A stretch of DNA of 64,000 bases from Enterococcus columbae DSM 7374 = ATCC 51263. GTDB lineage: Bacteria; Bacillota; Bacilli; Lactobacillales; Enterococcaceae. Shown here one piece after another: positions 53,877-63,961 of the stretch; position 1 is the first letter of the stretch, and every line of letters starts with the position of its first letter. Below the pieces are notes generated by a model. The model saw only the letters and a list, made by a program, of their open reading frames with translations. It was not told the origin of the DNA and did no database searches. The stretch spans positions 410,025 to 474,024 of the forward strand of contig NZ_KE136347.1 of NCBI RefSeq assembly GCF_000406925.1, given 5' to 3'. The position numbers and the translations under genes were made by a program.

Positions 53877-54344
53877 ATGCAATGTCCAAAGTGTCATCAT
53901 CAAAATTCTCGTGTAATTGATAGTCGTCAGGCTGATGATGGTCGAGCAATTAGAAGAAGACGAGAGTGTGAAAGTTGTGGTCAACGTTTTACGACGTTTG
54001 AAAGAATCGAAGAAGCCCCTTTATTAGTGATTAAGAAAAATGGCGTTCGAGAAGAATTTAATCGTGAAAAAATATTACGTGGTTTGATTCGTTCGGCCGA
54101 AAAACGTCCAGTTGCGATGGAGCAAATGGAAAAGATTGTTGATAATGTGGAACGTCGTGTGCGTGAAAAAGGCTTAAATGAAATATCCACTGAAATTATT
54201 GGCGAATATGTGATGGAGGATTTAGCGAAGGTTGATGAAATCTCTTATATTCGTTTTGCTAGTGTTTATCGCCAATTCAAAGATATGTCAGTGTTTTTAG
54301 AAGAATTGCAGCAAATTGTAGATAAAGCGAAACAACCTAAGTAA
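53877..54344 (+). CDS. nrdR: Transcriptional repressor NrdR
   Basis: 155 residues: zinc ribbon C3/C6/C31/C34 and an ATP-cone domain ([16 protein letters not shown]). It represses ribonucleotide reductase genes in response to ATP/dATP. It leads the operon with dnaB and dnaI. Confidence 0.98.
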   Translation: MQCPKCHHQNSRVIDSRQADDGRAIRRRRECESCGQRFTTFERIEEAPLLVIKKNGVREEFNREKILRGLIRSAEKRPVAMEQMEKIVDNVERRVREKGLNEISTEIIGEYVMEDLAKVDEISYIRFASVYRQFKDMSVFLEELQQIVDKAKQPK

Positions 54345-54361
54345 AGTGAAGGAGGGTTTTT

Positions 54362-55756
54362 GTGGCTTTATTACCTAATCAAATTTATTCAGTGTTTAAG
54401 GCCAGTCCAATTTCTTCTTTTGGCTTAGCGAGCTTAACCTATTTATATCAACCGATTATTGGCAGTCAAGCGATTCATCTATATCAACTGTTGTTGGCTG
54501 AAAGTGAGGAGGCGATTCGCCAAGAGAAGTTACATGTGGATCTGTGTGAAATGCTAGATGAAGGCATCCAACAGGTTGAAGCGCATCGCCTGCAGCTTGA
54601 GGGAATCGGCTTATTAAATGTGTATCTTAAAGATGAGGAGTTAGAAGGACAAAAATATTTTTACCAATTACAAGAGCCTCTAGCACCAAGTGATTTTTTT
54701 AAAGATGAAATTCTAAGCTTTATGTTACTGAGTCGAGTAGGGGAGCGTATCTTTGCGCAGTTAAGCAAGCGTTTTGCCAATCGACAGGTTTCTTTAGCTG
54801 GCTATACTGAGGTGACCCATAGCTTTTTAGATGTTTTTCGGGTGGAAAATGAGCGGTTTATCCAAGCTCTGCCGAAATTAGAGAAAACAAAAGAACAACA
54901 TCAAGCTAACGAACTATCCACATCGGGTAAGAGTGTACAGTTAGATATTGAAAAGGCTTTGGATTGGCCATTTTTATTCCAATTAGCTCAAAAGCAATAT
55001 ATTGATAAAAAAGTATTTACGCCTGATTTTTGTGAAAAGCTCGCTTTATATCATGTGATGTATGGTTTAGATGAGTTAACTTTAGTTGAATATATGCGTC
55101 AGGTTGTACAGCTTGTGGATGGAACAATTGATGAAAAAGCCTTGGAACAGTTGATTTTAAGTAATCAACGGCAACAGTCGGCTAAACCAAGTCAGTCGAA
55201 CTTATCGGCTGAAGTGGATACCGATCGACAGCAGGCACTACGTAAAGAGCGTTTACTTAAGCAAGGTTTTAGTTTACAAGATTGGGAGATTATTGAGTCA
55301 AGCGAATTATATCCGCCGATGACTTTTTTAGAATCCATCAAACAGGCGAAAAATAGCTATGTGACCAAAGATGAAACGTGGATTATTCGCGATTTATTAG
55401 CGCAAAGTCCATTAGCACCTGCCGTGATTAATGTGTTGATCCATTATGCGTTGGTGATACAAAATCATTCGGTTTTACAGTCTAAGTTTGTTCATCGGAT
55501 TGCTACAGATTGGTCTCAACAAAAGATTGCTACACCTGAACAGGCCATTCTCCATGTCCGCCAATTAGTCAAGGAGGCCAAGGATAAGCGCCAAAAGAGT
55601 GAACAAACGAAGAAAACGGCAAATTATTCAAAAAATATCCGGCAAGAGGTGATTCCTGACTGGATGAAAAATCCCAAGGTAGCAGCGGTAGATGCTGAAA
55701 AATCAGCAGCAACACAAAAGGCCTTGGAAGCATTACGTAAAAGAGAGGAGGATTAG
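54362..55756 (+). CDS. dnaB: Replication initiation and membrane attachment protein DnaB
   Basis: 464 residues of the Firmicute DnaB primosome protein: N-terminal DnaB_2-like domain starting LLPNQIYSVFKAS, a later WEIIESSELYPPMTFLESIK block, and a basic tail. It loads the helicase with DnaD and DnaI. The GTG start follows GAAGGAGG. Confidence 0.92.
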   Translation: MALLPNQIYSVFKASPISSFGLASLTYLYQPIIGSQAIHLYQLLLAESEEAIRQEKLHVDLCEMLDEGIQQVEAHRLQLEGIGLLNVYLKDEELEGQKYFYQLQEPLAPSDFFKDEILSFMLLSRVGERIFAQLSKRFANRQVSLAGYTEVTHSFLDVFRVENERFIQALPKLEKTKEQHQANELSTSGKSVQLDIEKALDWPFLFQLAQKQYIDKKVFTPDFCEKLALYHVMYGLDELTLVEYMRQVVQLVDGTIDEKALEQLILSNQRQQSAKPSQSNLSAEVDTDRQQALRKERLLKQGFSLQDWEIIESSELYPPMTFLESIKQAKNSYVTKDETWIIRDLLAQSPLAPAVINVLIHYALVIQNHSVLQSKFVHRIATDWSQQKIATPEQAILHVRQLVKEAKDKRQKSEQTKKTANYSKNIRQEVIPDWMKNPKVAAVDAEKSAATQKALEALRKREED

Positions 55757-55758
55757 TC

Positions 55759-56688
55759 ATGCAAGATATTGGCAAGAATATGGCTCATTTGTTACATCAA
55801 AAAAACTATTACCAAGAATATGAACAAATGGTCAAAAAAATTAATGAAAATCCTGAAATTCAGGCCTTCCTTGAACAAAATGCCTCTCGTTTAACTGAAA
55901 ATGATATTCAAAGAAGTTATGCGCAATTATATGAATATGTTCAACAAAAAGAAAAATTCTTACATAATGATCCGACGATGATTGCCCCTGGTTATGAGCC
56001 AAAGCTGCAATTGCATCATCATACTATAGAAGTGACTTATGTACCAACTGATGAACTATTAGCTAAGAAAAATCAAGAGAAAATTAATGAACGCATTCAA
56101 ACAGTTTTTGTGCCAAAGATGATTAAAGAAGCAAGCTTTGCTGCTTTTGAAAATACACCTGGTCGTGCCGATGCTTTAATTGCTGTAGCTGATTTTGTGA
56201 AGCATTATCAGCCAAATGCTAAGGTATATCATCCAGGTTTGTATTTAGTTGGTGGTTTTGGTGTAGGGAAAACCTATTTACTAGGTGCAACCGCCAAACG
56301 ATTGGCTGAAGATGGTTACCAAACGATGATTGTACATTTTCCAACCTTTGCTGTAGAAATGAAGCAAGCGATTGGTAAGGATACTTTAGCGCAACAGTTA
56401 AATCAGGTAAAAAATGCGCCAATTTTGATGATTGATGATATTGGTGCCGATGCGATGAGTAGTTGGATTCGAGACGATATTTTGGGGGTTATTTTGCAGC
56501 ATCGTATGCAAGAAATGCTGCCAACTTTCTTTAGTTCTAATTTCTCGATGGCTGAGCTAGAGCGGCATCTAACGGTTTCGCAAAAAGGCGATCAAGAACC
56601 GATTAAAGCGATGCGAATTATGGAGAGGATACGTTATTTGAGCCGAGAAATTTTGATGTCAGGTGAAAATCGACGAAATCCTAAATAA
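55759..56688 (+). CDS. dnaI: Primosomal protein DnaI (helicase loader)
   Basis: 309 residues: N-terminal helicase-binding domain and an AAA+ domain with Walker A GGFGVGKTY and Walker B ILMIDDIG. It loads the replicative helicase and starts two bases after dnaB. Confidence 0.96.
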   Translation: MQDIGKNMAHLLHQKNYYQEYEQMVKKINENPEIQAFLEQNASRLTENDIQRSYAQLYEYVQQKEKFLHNDPTMIAPGYEPKLQLHHHTIEVTYVPTDELLAKKNQEKINERIQTVFVPKMIKEASFAAFENTPGRADALIAVADFVKHYQPNAKVYHPGLYLVGGFGVGKTYLLGATAKRLAEDGYQTMIVHFPTFAVEMKQAIGKDTLAQQLNQVKNAPILMIDDIGADAMSSWIRDDILGVILQHRMQEMLPTFFSSNFSMAELERHLTVSQKGDQEPIKAMRIMERIRYLSREILMSGENRRNPK

Positions 56689-56698
56689 ATAATGATCG

Positions 56699-56737
56699 AA
56701 AAACCATCTATTTTGTATAAAGGTAGGGGTTTTTCTT
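56699..56737 (+). terminator. Terminator after dnaI
   Basis: AAAAACC-x-TCTA pairs with TAGGGGTTTTT. Confidence 0.65.
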
Positions 56738-56787
56738 ATTGACTGGCCTTAAAAATGGTTTTGTTTCCTAATGCTTAGGCCGGTTGT

Positions 56788-56795
56788 GTTATAAT
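56788..56795 (+). promoter_or_regulatory. trmK extended -10 promoter
   Basis: TGT-TATAAT (TATAAT 56790-56795), without a clear -35. Confidence 0.55.
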
Positions 56796-56831
56796 ATAAG
56801 ATAAATTTATTCTTTAGAAGGGAAAGTGCGT

Positions 56832-57530
56832 ATGAACGAACAAGCTTTGTCTTTACGTCTAGAACAAGTGGGCAATTTTGTCCCTGATCATGCTCGTTTA
56901 GCTGATATTGGCTCTGATCATGCCTATTTACCAGTAGCTTTGATGCTGCAGAAAAAAATTCAATATGCCGTAGCGGGTGAAGTGGTACAGGGACCTTATG
57001 AATCGGCCTGTAAGCAAGTGAAAAAAAATAAGCTTACAGATAAGATTACGGTTCGACTTGCCAATGGTTTAAAAGCAATTGAAGAGTCAGATCAAATTGA
57101 TACGGTAACGATTTGTGGGATGGGTGGAACCTTAATTCGTCAAATTTTAGAAGAAGGCCAAAATCATCTGACCGGTCGTGAACGATTGATTTTACAACCA
57201 AATGTTGGGGAAGCAACCCTAAGAGATTGGTTAATCCAGCATGATTACACGATTATTGCTGAAGAAATTTTAGAAGAAAATCAGAAAATATATGAGATTA
57301 TCGTAGCAGAAAAGCTTGCGCAAGTGGTGAAATTGACAGCAAAAGAGCTGATGTTTGGTCCTTATTTAATGCGTGAGATAAATCCAATTTTTCTGAAAAA
57401 ATGGCATAGGGAATTAAACCAACGTCTAAAGGTCAAAGAGCAGCTAGCCCAATCGAAAAATGCGCATTCTGAAAAAATCGCTGAATTAAATCAGCAGATT
57501 GCTTGGATTAAAGAGGTGGTGGAATCATGA
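56832..57530 (+). CDS. trmK: tRNA (adenine22-N1)-methyltransferase
   Basis: 232 residues: SAM-binding ADIGSDHAYLPV, TVTICGMGG, and a coiled C-terminal region (KVKEQLAQSKNAHSEKI). It methylates A22 of tRNA. ATG 56832 has AGAAGGG 9 bases upstream; an in-frame GTG at 56826 is less likely. It overlaps the next gene by four bases. Confidence 0.93.
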   Translation: MNEQALSLRLEQVGNFVPDHARLADIGSDHAYLPVALMLQKKIQYAVAGEVVQGPYESACKQVKKNKLTDKITVRLANGLKAIEESDQIDTVTICGMGGTLIRQILEEGQNHLTGRERLILQPNVGEATLRDWLIQHDYTIIAEEILEENQKIYEIIVAEKLAQVVKLTAKELMFGPYLMREINPIFLKKWHRELNQRLKVKEQLAQSKNAHSEKIAELNQQIAWIKEVVES

Positions 57531-58660
57531 AGTTAAAAGAGCTTTTAGCTGTTTTTGAAAGCTATTGTCCACCTTCTATGTCGATGAAGGGTGATTTTTG
57601 TGGGCTACAAATCGGTCGAATGGATCGGGATATTCAAAAAGTGCTATTTACCCTAGATGTCCGGCCTGAGGTAGTCCAGGAAGCAATTGATTTAGGGGTA
57701 GATTTAATTTTTGCAAAACATCAACCAATTTTTAAACCAATTCAGGCGCTTACCGATCAAACAGCGCAAAGTGCGATGTATTTAGATCTAATCCAACATG
57801 ATATTGCCGTTTATGTCGCACATACGAATATCGATATCGTGCCTGATGGTCTGAATGATTGGTTCTGTGAGCGATTAGCTTTACAGGTTACTGACTTTTT
57901 ATCTTTGACGCATGCATTTAATGAGCAAAAATTAGTGGTCTATGTACCCCAATCGCATGCTGAGCAGCTGCGCATAGCTTTAGGAGCTGTCGGAGCAGGA
58001 CTTCAAGGAAATTATCAAGCAACGAGCTTTACTTCAAGTGGAATTGGGCGTTTTACACCAAATGAATGGGCGAATCCGACAATTGGTGCAAATAATCAAG
58101 CTGAGGCTGTTGAAGAGGAACGCATTGAATTTTTAGTTAAAAATACTTTGATGCCGACTGTGTTAGCTACTCTAAAACAAGTCCATCCCTATGAAGAGCC
58201 CGCCTATGATATTTTTGATTTAGCCCCTTTTTCGGCTAGTAGTCAAAATTACGGCATTGGTCGGATAGGAAAACTAGCCCAACCAGAAACGCTTGCGGAT
58301 TTTTGTCAACGAGTCAAAACAGTCTTTGGCTTAGAACATCTGCGCGTAATCTTGCCACCAAAGCAAGCCGATTGGCAACAAGCTGTTCAGACGGTCGCAA
58401 TTTGTGGAGGAAGTGGCGAAAAATTTTATCGTGAAGCCTTACAAAAAGGTGCAGATGTTTTTATCACCGGTGATGTATACTATCATACTGCGCACGATTT
58501 ACAGGCAAATCAATTGATAACCCTTGACCCTGGACATCATATTGAAGTATTATTTGTAGAAAAATTACTAGAAAAATTTATTGATTGGCAAAAACAATAC
58601 CATTGGGAAGTAGATTTTTTGGCTTCTAAGGTGGATACCAATCCGTTTATGACTATCTAA
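57527..58660 (+). CDS. Nif3-like dinuclear metal center protein (DUF34, YqfO type)
   Basis: 377 residues: the two halves of the Nif3 fold (FAKHQPIF, HTNIDI; then AICGGSGE, GDVYYHTAHD and DPGHHIEV metal ligands) around a central PII/CutA-like insert (about 130-230), typical of Gram-positive YqfO. Role is not settled (GTP cyclohydrolase-like or metal insertion). trmK and this gene are a standard pair. Confidence 0.93.
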   Translation: MKLKELLAVFESYCPPSMSMKGDFCGLQIGRMDRDIQKVLFTLDVRPEVVQEAIDLGVDLIFAKHQPIFKPIQALTDQTAQSAMYLDLIQHDIAVYVAHTNIDIVPDGLNDWFCERLALQVTDFLSLTHAFNEQKLVVYVPQSHAEQLRIALGAVGAGLQGNYQATSFTSSGIGRFTPNEWANPTIGANNQAEAVEEERIEFLVKNTLMPTVLATLKQVHPYEEPAYDIFDLAPFSASSQNYGIGRIGKLAQPETLADFCQRVKTVFGLEHLRVILPPKQADWQQAVQTVAICGGSGEKFYREALQKGADVFITGDVYYHTAHDLQANQLITLDPGHHIEVLFVEKLLEKFIDWQKQYHWEVDFLASKVDTNPFMTI

Positions 58661-58678
58661 AAAATAGGAGTGTTGATT

Positions 58679-59908
58679 ATGTATCAAAATTTATTACCAC
58701 GTTTTTTAAAATATGTTCAAACAGAAACACGTTCTGATCATACTAGTACTACCACCCCTTCAACGCAAACACAAGTCGCTTTTGCTCATGAATTGGCTAA
58801 GGAATTAAAAGAATTAGGGATGCAAGAGGTACATTATAACGAGGAAAACGGCTTTGTAACAGCAACCTTGCCAAGTAATACGGATAAAGCAGTCCGTTCC
58901 ATTGGTTTTATTGCTCATATGGATACAGCTGATTTTAATGCTACCAATGTTAACCCGCAGATTGTCGAAAATTATGATGGTCAGTCAACAATTCAATTAG
59001 ATAAAGATGGAAAATATACACTAAATGTGGCAGATTTTCCCAATCTAAAAAATTATGTCAACCAAACCCTTATTACTACTGACGGCACAACTTTACTTGG
59101 TGCGGATGATAAATCAGGGATTGCTGAAATTATGACAGCAATGGAAATTTTAATTCAACATCCGGAAATCAAACACGGAAAAATTCGAGTTGCCTTTGGT
59201 CCAGATGAAGAAATCGGTGTGGGTGCAGATAAATTTGATGCAAAAGGCTTTGATGTTGATTTTGCTTATACCATGGATGGGGGCCCTGTTGGTGAATTAC
59301 AGTTTGAAACCTTCAATGCTGCGCAAGCTGATGTAACCTTCCATGGAAAAAATGTGCATCCTGGTACAGCTAAAAATACGATGATTAATGCCATTCAAAT
59401 GGCGATTGATTTTCAAAATGAATTTCCCAAAACAGAGGTGCCTGAGCATACAGAAGGCTATGAAGGCTTTTATCACTTACATGGTTTTGCTGGTACACCG
59501 GAAGAAGCGCAAGTGTCTTATATCATTCGTGATCATGATCGTGCAAAATTTGAAGCACGCAAGCAATTTATTGTTGATTTAGTGGCTAAATTCAATGCTA
59601 AATATGATCAAGAACGTGTATCTCTTCATTTGTTTGATCAATATTATAATATGCGAGAAGTCATTGAAAAGGATATGAGTATTGTTGAATTAGCGAAAAA
59701 AGCAATGGAAGAGCTTGGAATTGAGCCAATTATCGAACCGGTTCGTGGGGGAACGGATGGCTCAAAAATTTCTTATTTAGGTATTCCAACACCAAATATT
59801 TTTGCTGGTGGGGAAAATATGCATGGACGTTTTGAGTTTGTTTCCTTACAAGCGATGCAAAAAGCAACCGATGTAATTGTTAAAATTGCTGAATTAAACG
59901 CTAAATAA
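58679..59908 (+). CDS. pepT: Peptidase T (tripeptide aminopeptidase)
   Basis: 409 residues of the M20B family: [35 protein letters not shown] and a final [11 protein letters not shown] carry the zinc ligands and catalytic acids. It releases N-terminal residues from tripeptides. ATG 58679 has AGGAG upstream; GTG 58670 overlaps that site. Confidence 0.97.
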   Translation: MYQNLLPRFLKYVQTETRSDHTSTTTPSTQTQVAFAHELAKELKELGMQEVHYNEENGFVTATLPSNTDKAVRSIGFIAHMDTADFNATNVNPQIVENYDGQSTIQLDKDGKYTLNVADFPNLKNYVNQTLITTDGTTLLGADDKSGIAEIMTAMEILIQHPEIKHGKIRVAFGPDEEIGVGADKFDAKGFDVDFAYTMDGGPVGELQFETFNAAQADVTFHGKNVHPGTAKNTMINAIQMAIDFQNEFPKTEVPEHTEGYEGFYHLHGFAGTPEEAQVSYIIRDHDRAKFEARKQFIVDLVAKFNAKYDQERVSLHLFDQYYNMREVIEKDMSIVELAKKAMEELGIEPIIEPVRGGTDGSKISYLGIPTPNIFAGGENMHGRFEFVSLQAMQKATDVIVKIAELNAK

Positions 59909-59915
59909 AAGATTG

Positions 59916-59962
59916 ATAGCGAGTGTAGCGAAACGTCAGATTGAAGCACACTCGCTATTTTT
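59916..59962 (+). terminator. Terminator after pepT
   Basis: ATAGCGAGTGT pairs with ACACTCGCTAT, followed by T. Confidence 0.8.
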
Positions 59963-59995
59963 ATGATACTTTATTTATTTGATAAGGGGAAAAGC

Positions 59996-61000
59996 ATGAA
60001 AAAAATATTGATGATTACAACCGGTGGAACGATTGCTTCTAAAAAGATGCAGCACGGATTAGCGCCAGGTATTAGTGCAGAGGAGTTATTAAGCTTTATT
60101 CCGCAAGTAAAAACCATTTGTAAGGTAGAGACTCTGGCATTATTTAATATAGATAGTACCAATATGCAGCCAGCTAATTGGGAGAAATTGGCTCAAACAA
60201 TAAAAACACACTATGACTTTTATGATGGCTTTGTCATTTGTCATGGTACAGATACCTTAGCTTATACAGCAGCTGCGCTTTCTTATTTAATCCAACATTC
60301 AAGCAAGCCGATTGTCCTAACTGGTTCACAAAAGCCGATTGATATGGATAGTACAGATGCTAAGGTGAACCTGCTGGATAGTTTTGTTTATGCAAGCGAT
60401 GATCGATCGAATGATGTAGTCATTGTTTTTGATGGTAAGGTGATTGCTGGTACACGTGCAAAAAAAGTGCGCGCAAAAAGCTATAATGCCTTTACTAGTA
60501 TTAATTTTCCATATTTAGCCGTTATTTTAGACCAACAAATTATCCGTTATATTCCAAATCAATCATTTCCACAAGCAGTCACTTTTTATAATGGACTAAA
60601 GCAAGATTTACTTACCTTAAAGCTAACGCCAGGTCTAGATGAAAAGATATTAACCTTTGCCTTTGAACATTTTCGTTGCATTATTTTGGAAAGTTTTGGC
60701 GTAGGTGGTATTCCTGAAAATTTATTGTCAACCTTTTATCAGTTGATGCATAAATATCAAAATGAACGTTTAGTCGTGGTGGTCTCTCAGGTAGCCAATG
60801 AGGGTAGTGATATGACAATCTATGAAGTAGGTAAAAAGGTCAAACAAGATTTTCAATTGCTAGAAGCTTATGATATGACCTTTGAAAGTGTGGTCACTAA
60901 GTTAATGTGGTTGATGGCACGGTTTGAGACCATTGAACAAATGCGCCAAAGCTTTTATGATGTGGTAAATTATGATATTTTGATGACTCCCAATCGTTAG
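59996..61000 (+). CDS. ansA: Asparaginase (type I)
   Basis: 334 residues: TTGGTIASK with the first catalytic threonine, and HGTDTLAYTA with the second. LTGSQKP and SFGVGGIP are family blocks. It converts asparagine to aspartate and ammonia in the cytoplasm. ATG 59996 follows AAGGGG; in-frame codons to 59963 lack a site. Confidence 0.95.
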   Translation: MKKILMITTGGTIASKKMQHGLAPGISAEELLSFIPQVKTICKVETLALFNIDSTNMQPANWEKLAQTIKTHYDFYDGFVICHGTDTLAYTAAALSYLIQHSSKPIVLTGSQKPIDMDSTDAKVNLLDSFVYASDDRSNDVVIVFDGKVIAGTRAKKVRAKSYNAFTSINFPYLAVILDQQIIRYIPNQSFPQAVTFYNGLKQDLLTLKLTPGLDEKILTFAFEHFRCIILESFGVGGIPENLLSTFYQLMHKYQNERLVVVVSQVANEGSDMTIYEVGKKVKQDFQLLEAYDMTFESVVTKLMWLMARFETIEQMRQSFYDVVNYDILMTPNR

Positions 61001-61012
61001 TTAGGTTATCTT

Positions 61013-61041
61013 TTGTGATAAAAGTACACAAGTGATATAAT
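61013..61041 (+). promoter_or_regulatory. clpB upstream promoter P1
   Basis: TTGTGA (61013-61018), 17 bases, TATAAT (61036-61041). The CIRCE element would lie in its 5' leader. Confidence 0.65.
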
Positions 61042-61071
61042 TGTTTATGTAATAGTTAAGAAAAATTAAAG

Positions 61072-61098
61072 TTAGCACTCTAAAGAATAGAGTGCTAA
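61072..61098. promoter_or_regulatory. CIRCE element (HrcA operator)
   Basis: TTAGCACTC-N9-GAGTGCTAA, an exact match to the consensus. Confidence 0.97.
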
Positions 61099-61105
61099 CT
61101 TTTTG

Positions 61106-61135
61106 TTTGACCAATGCTGACCATAGGTATATACT
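61106..61135 (+). promoter_or_regulatory. CtsR box and clpB promoter P2
   Basis: On the - strand the 17-base box (61122-61106) reads GGTCAGC-ATT-GGTCAAA, close to the CtsR heptad repeat. It overlaps TTGACC (61107-61112), which with TATACT (61130-61135) forms a 17-spaced promoter. Confidence 0.8.
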
Positions 61136-61171
61136 ATGCATGTATTCAATAAAAAGCAAGGAGGAATTGCT

Positions 61172-63772
61172 ATGAATATTGAAAAAATGACCACAACTTT
61201 GCAAGAGGCAATTGCCCAAGCGCAGCAAATTGCAATGACAAGAAAGCATCAGGAAATCGATGTTGCCCACTTATGGAAGAGTTTATTACAACCCAATCAT
61301 TTTGGAAGAAATTTCTATACTGATTTAGGTGTTAATGTAGATGCCTTTGAAAGTGAAATTGATCATCAACTAGATACTTTACCGGTTGTATCTGGTGGCA
61401 ATGTTCGCTATGGACAAAATTTTAGCCAAGTTTTATATCAATTATTAGTTGAAGCTGATCAATTAAGAGAATCATTTAAAGATGAGTTTTTATCAACGGA
61501 AATAGTCTTACTGGCTTTGATGAAATTAAAACATCAAGCTTTATGCCAATATTTAAATAAACAAGGAATTACTGAAAAAGAGGTCCGTTCTGCCATTGAA
61601 CAAATGCGAGGAGGTGATCGTGTGACCTCACAAAATCAAGAAGAACAATACAAAGCCTTAGAAAAATATGGGGTTGACTTAGTGCAAAAAGTAAAAGCTG
61701 GTACGATGGATCCGGTTATCGGGCGTGATGAAGAAATTCGTGATGTCATCCGTATCTTATCTAGGAAAACAAAGAACAACCCAGTTTTAATTGGTGAGCC
61801 TGGGGTAGGGAAGACCGCGATTGTAGAAGGATTAGCACAACGAATTGTCAAAAAAGATGTACCAGATAATTTAAAAGATAAGACCGTCTATTCGCTAGAT
61901 ATGGGCTTATTAATCGCAGGTGCTAAGTATCGAGGAGAATTTGAAGAGCGATTAAAAGCTGTGTTAGATGAAGTAAAAAAATCAGATGGACGAATTATTT
62001 TGTTTATCGATGAAATTCATAATATTGTTGGCGCGGGTAAAACAGAAGGCAGTATGGATGCAGGAAACTTATTAAAGCCGATGCTTGCACGTGGAGAATT
62101 ACACACAATTGGTGCGACGACACTAGATGAGTACCGTCAATATATGGAAAAAGACAAGGCGTTAGAAAGACGTTTCCAAAAAGTTTTGGTTAAAGAGCCA
62201 ACTGTAGAGGATACAATTTCTATTTTGCGTGGCTTAAAGGAACGCTTTGAGATTCACCATGGAGTAAATATTCATGATAATGCATTGGTCGCAGCCGCAA
62301 CCTTATCTGATCGCTATATTACCGATCGCTTTTTACCAGATAAGGCAATTGATTTGGTCGATGAAGCCTGTGCCAATATTCGAGTAGAAATGAATTCGAT
62401 GCCGACTGAGCTTGACCAAGTAATGCGTCGCTTGATGCAATTAGAAATCGAAGAAGCAGCTTTGAGAAAAGAATCAGATGATGCTTCGAAAAAACGTCTG
62501 ACTAATCTACAAGAAGAATTGGCTAATTTACGTGAAGAAGCCAATGCGATGAAATTACAATGGGAAACTGAAAAAGAAGAAGTAAATGCTGTTTCTAATA
62601 AACGTGCGGAGCTTGAAAAAGCACGTCATGAATTAGAGGATGCTGAAAACAATTATGAATTGGAACGAGCTGCTGTGTTAAGACATGGAACCATTCCGCA
62701 ATTAGAAAAAGAATTAGCTGACTTAGAAGCTAAAAATCAACCGGATACTTTACGGATGGTGCAAGAATCAGTGACTGAAAACGAAATTGCGATTGTTGTG
62801 GGGCGTTTGACCGGGATTCCAGTTACAAAATTGGTTGAAGGCGAACGTGAAAAACTCTTAAAACTAAATGAAACCCTTCACCTACGAGTTATCGGGCAAA
62901 ATGAAGCGGTTGATGCAGTTAGTGATGCGGTCTTACGTTCAAGAGCTGGCTTGCAAGATCCAAATCGTCCTTTAGGTTCCTTCCTATTTTTAGGACCAAC
63001 CGGGGTAGGTAAAACAGAATTAGCCAAAGCCTTAGCCGAAAACTTATTTGATTCTGAAGATCATATGGTTCGGATTGATATGAGTGAATATATGGAAAAA
63101 CATGCCGTCTCCCGTTTAGTTGGTGCCCCTCCAGGCTATGTTGGTCATGAAGAAGGCGGACAATTAACAGAAGCGGTTCGTCGGAATCCATATACCATCA
63201 TTTTGCTTGATGAAATTGAAAAGGCGCATCCAGATGTGTTTAATATTTTGTTACAAGTATTAGACGATGGTCGCTTAACGGATTCAAAAGGTCGGGTCGT
63301 TGATTTCAAGAATACGGTCTTGATTATGACTTCTAATATTGGTTCGCAATTGCTATTGGAAGGTGTTAGTGAAGAAGGCAATATTAGCGAAGAAGTTAGT
63401 GATCAAGTAATGCAATTGCTTAAGGCACATTTTAAACCAGAGTTCCTTAATCGAATTGATGATACAATTTTATTTACTCCTTTAAGCTTAGCAAACATTA
63501 AAGGCATTGTAGATAAGATTATCCAACAATTATCACAACGTTTGGAAAAACAAGGGATTGTCTTAAAAATCAGTGATGAAGCAAAAACGTATATTGCCGA
63601 ACAAGCCTATGAGCCAGCCTATGGTGCAAGACCTTTGAGAAGGTATATTACAAGAGAGATTGAAACGCCTTTAGCTAAAGAGATTATTGCGGGTAAAATC
63701 TTACCACAAACCATCGTCACGGTCGAAGTGCAAAATCAACAATTAAGCTTTCTTACTGAACCAATTAGCTAA
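61172..63772 (+). CDS. clpB: ATP-dependent chaperone ClpB
   Basis: 866 residues: N-terminal Clp domain, AAA+ 1 with GEPGVGKT, a long coiled-coil middle domain (about 395-520), and AAA+ 2 with GPTGVGKTE. It dissolves protein aggregates with DnaK. ATG 61172 follows AAGGAGG; codons back to 61136 overlap the promoter and are not used. Regulation by HrcA and CtsR is suggested by the operators upstream. Confidence 0.98.
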   Translation: MNIEKMTTTLQEAIAQAQQIAMTRKHQEIDVAHLWKSLLQPNHFGRNFYTDLGVNVDAFESEIDHQLDTLPVVSGGNVRYGQNFSQVLYQLLVEADQLRESFKDEFLSTEIVLLALMKLKHQALCQYLNKQGITEKEVRSAIEQMRGGDRVTSQNQEEQYKALEKYGVDLVQKVKAGTMDPVIGRDEEIRDVIRILSRKTKNNPVLIGEPGVGKTAIVEGLAQRIVKKDVPDNLKDKTVYSLDMGLLIAGAKYRGEFEERLKAVLDEVKKSDGRIILFIDEIHNIVGAGKTEGSMDAGNLLKPMLARGELHTIGATTLDEYRQYMEKDKALERRFQKVLVKEPTVEDTISILRGLKERFEIHHGVNIHDNALVAAATLSDRYITDRFLPDKAIDLVDEACANIRVEMNSMPTELDQVMRRLMQLEIEEAALRKESDDASKKRLTNLQEELANLREEANAMKLQWETEKEEVNAVSNKRAELEKARHELEDAENNYELERAAVLRHGTIPQLEKELADLEAKNQPDTLRMVQESVTENEIAIVVGRLTGIPVTKLVEGEREKLLKLNETLHLRVIGQNEAVDAVSDAVLRSRAGLQDPNRPLGSFLFLGPTGVGKTELAKALAENLFDSEDHMVRIDMSEYMEKHAVSRLVGAPPGYVGHEEGGQLTEAVRRNPYTIILLDEIEKAHPDVFNILLQVLDDGRLTDSKGRVVDFKNTVLIMTSNIGSQLLLEGVSEEGNISEEVSDQVMQLLKAHFKPEFLNRIDDTILFTPLSLANIKGIVDKIIQQLSQRLEKQGIVLKISDEAKTYIAEQAYEPAYGARPLRRYITREIETPLAKEIIAGKILPQTIVTVEVQNQQLSFLTEPIS

Positions 63773-63791
63773 TAATTGAATATTTAATCAT

Positions 63792-63838
63792 AAAACAAGT
63801 GATATCTGTAGGGTGTCGCTTGTTTTTTTATGTTTAAA
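63792..63838 (+). terminator. Terminator after clpB
   Basis: AAAACAAGTGAT pairs with GTCGCTTGTTTT, followed by T. Confidence 0.8.
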
Positions 63839-63902
63839 AAGCATTTTTATTTAAAATATTAGGTATTTTTAGATAAAAGTGAAAAAATATTCATTAAACC
63901 TC

Positions 63903-63937
63903 TTGAAAACAATGTATAAAAGTTGTATATTTATACA
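63903..63937 (+). promoter_or_regulatory. Promoter with ARG box
   Basis: TTGAAA (63903-63908), 17 bases, TATATT (63926-63931). TGTATATTTATACA (63924-63937) fits TGNATWWWWATNCA, the ArgR box, and overlaps the -10. Confidence 0.6.
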
Positions 63938-63961
63938 CATAATAACGAAGGGGTGTTCATT

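Noticed and set aside
61072-61103. Stem-loop with T tract after ansA as a plain terminator
   Set aside because: It matches the CIRCE consensus exactly with the fixed nine-base spacer, so it is mainly an operator; some termination is possible.
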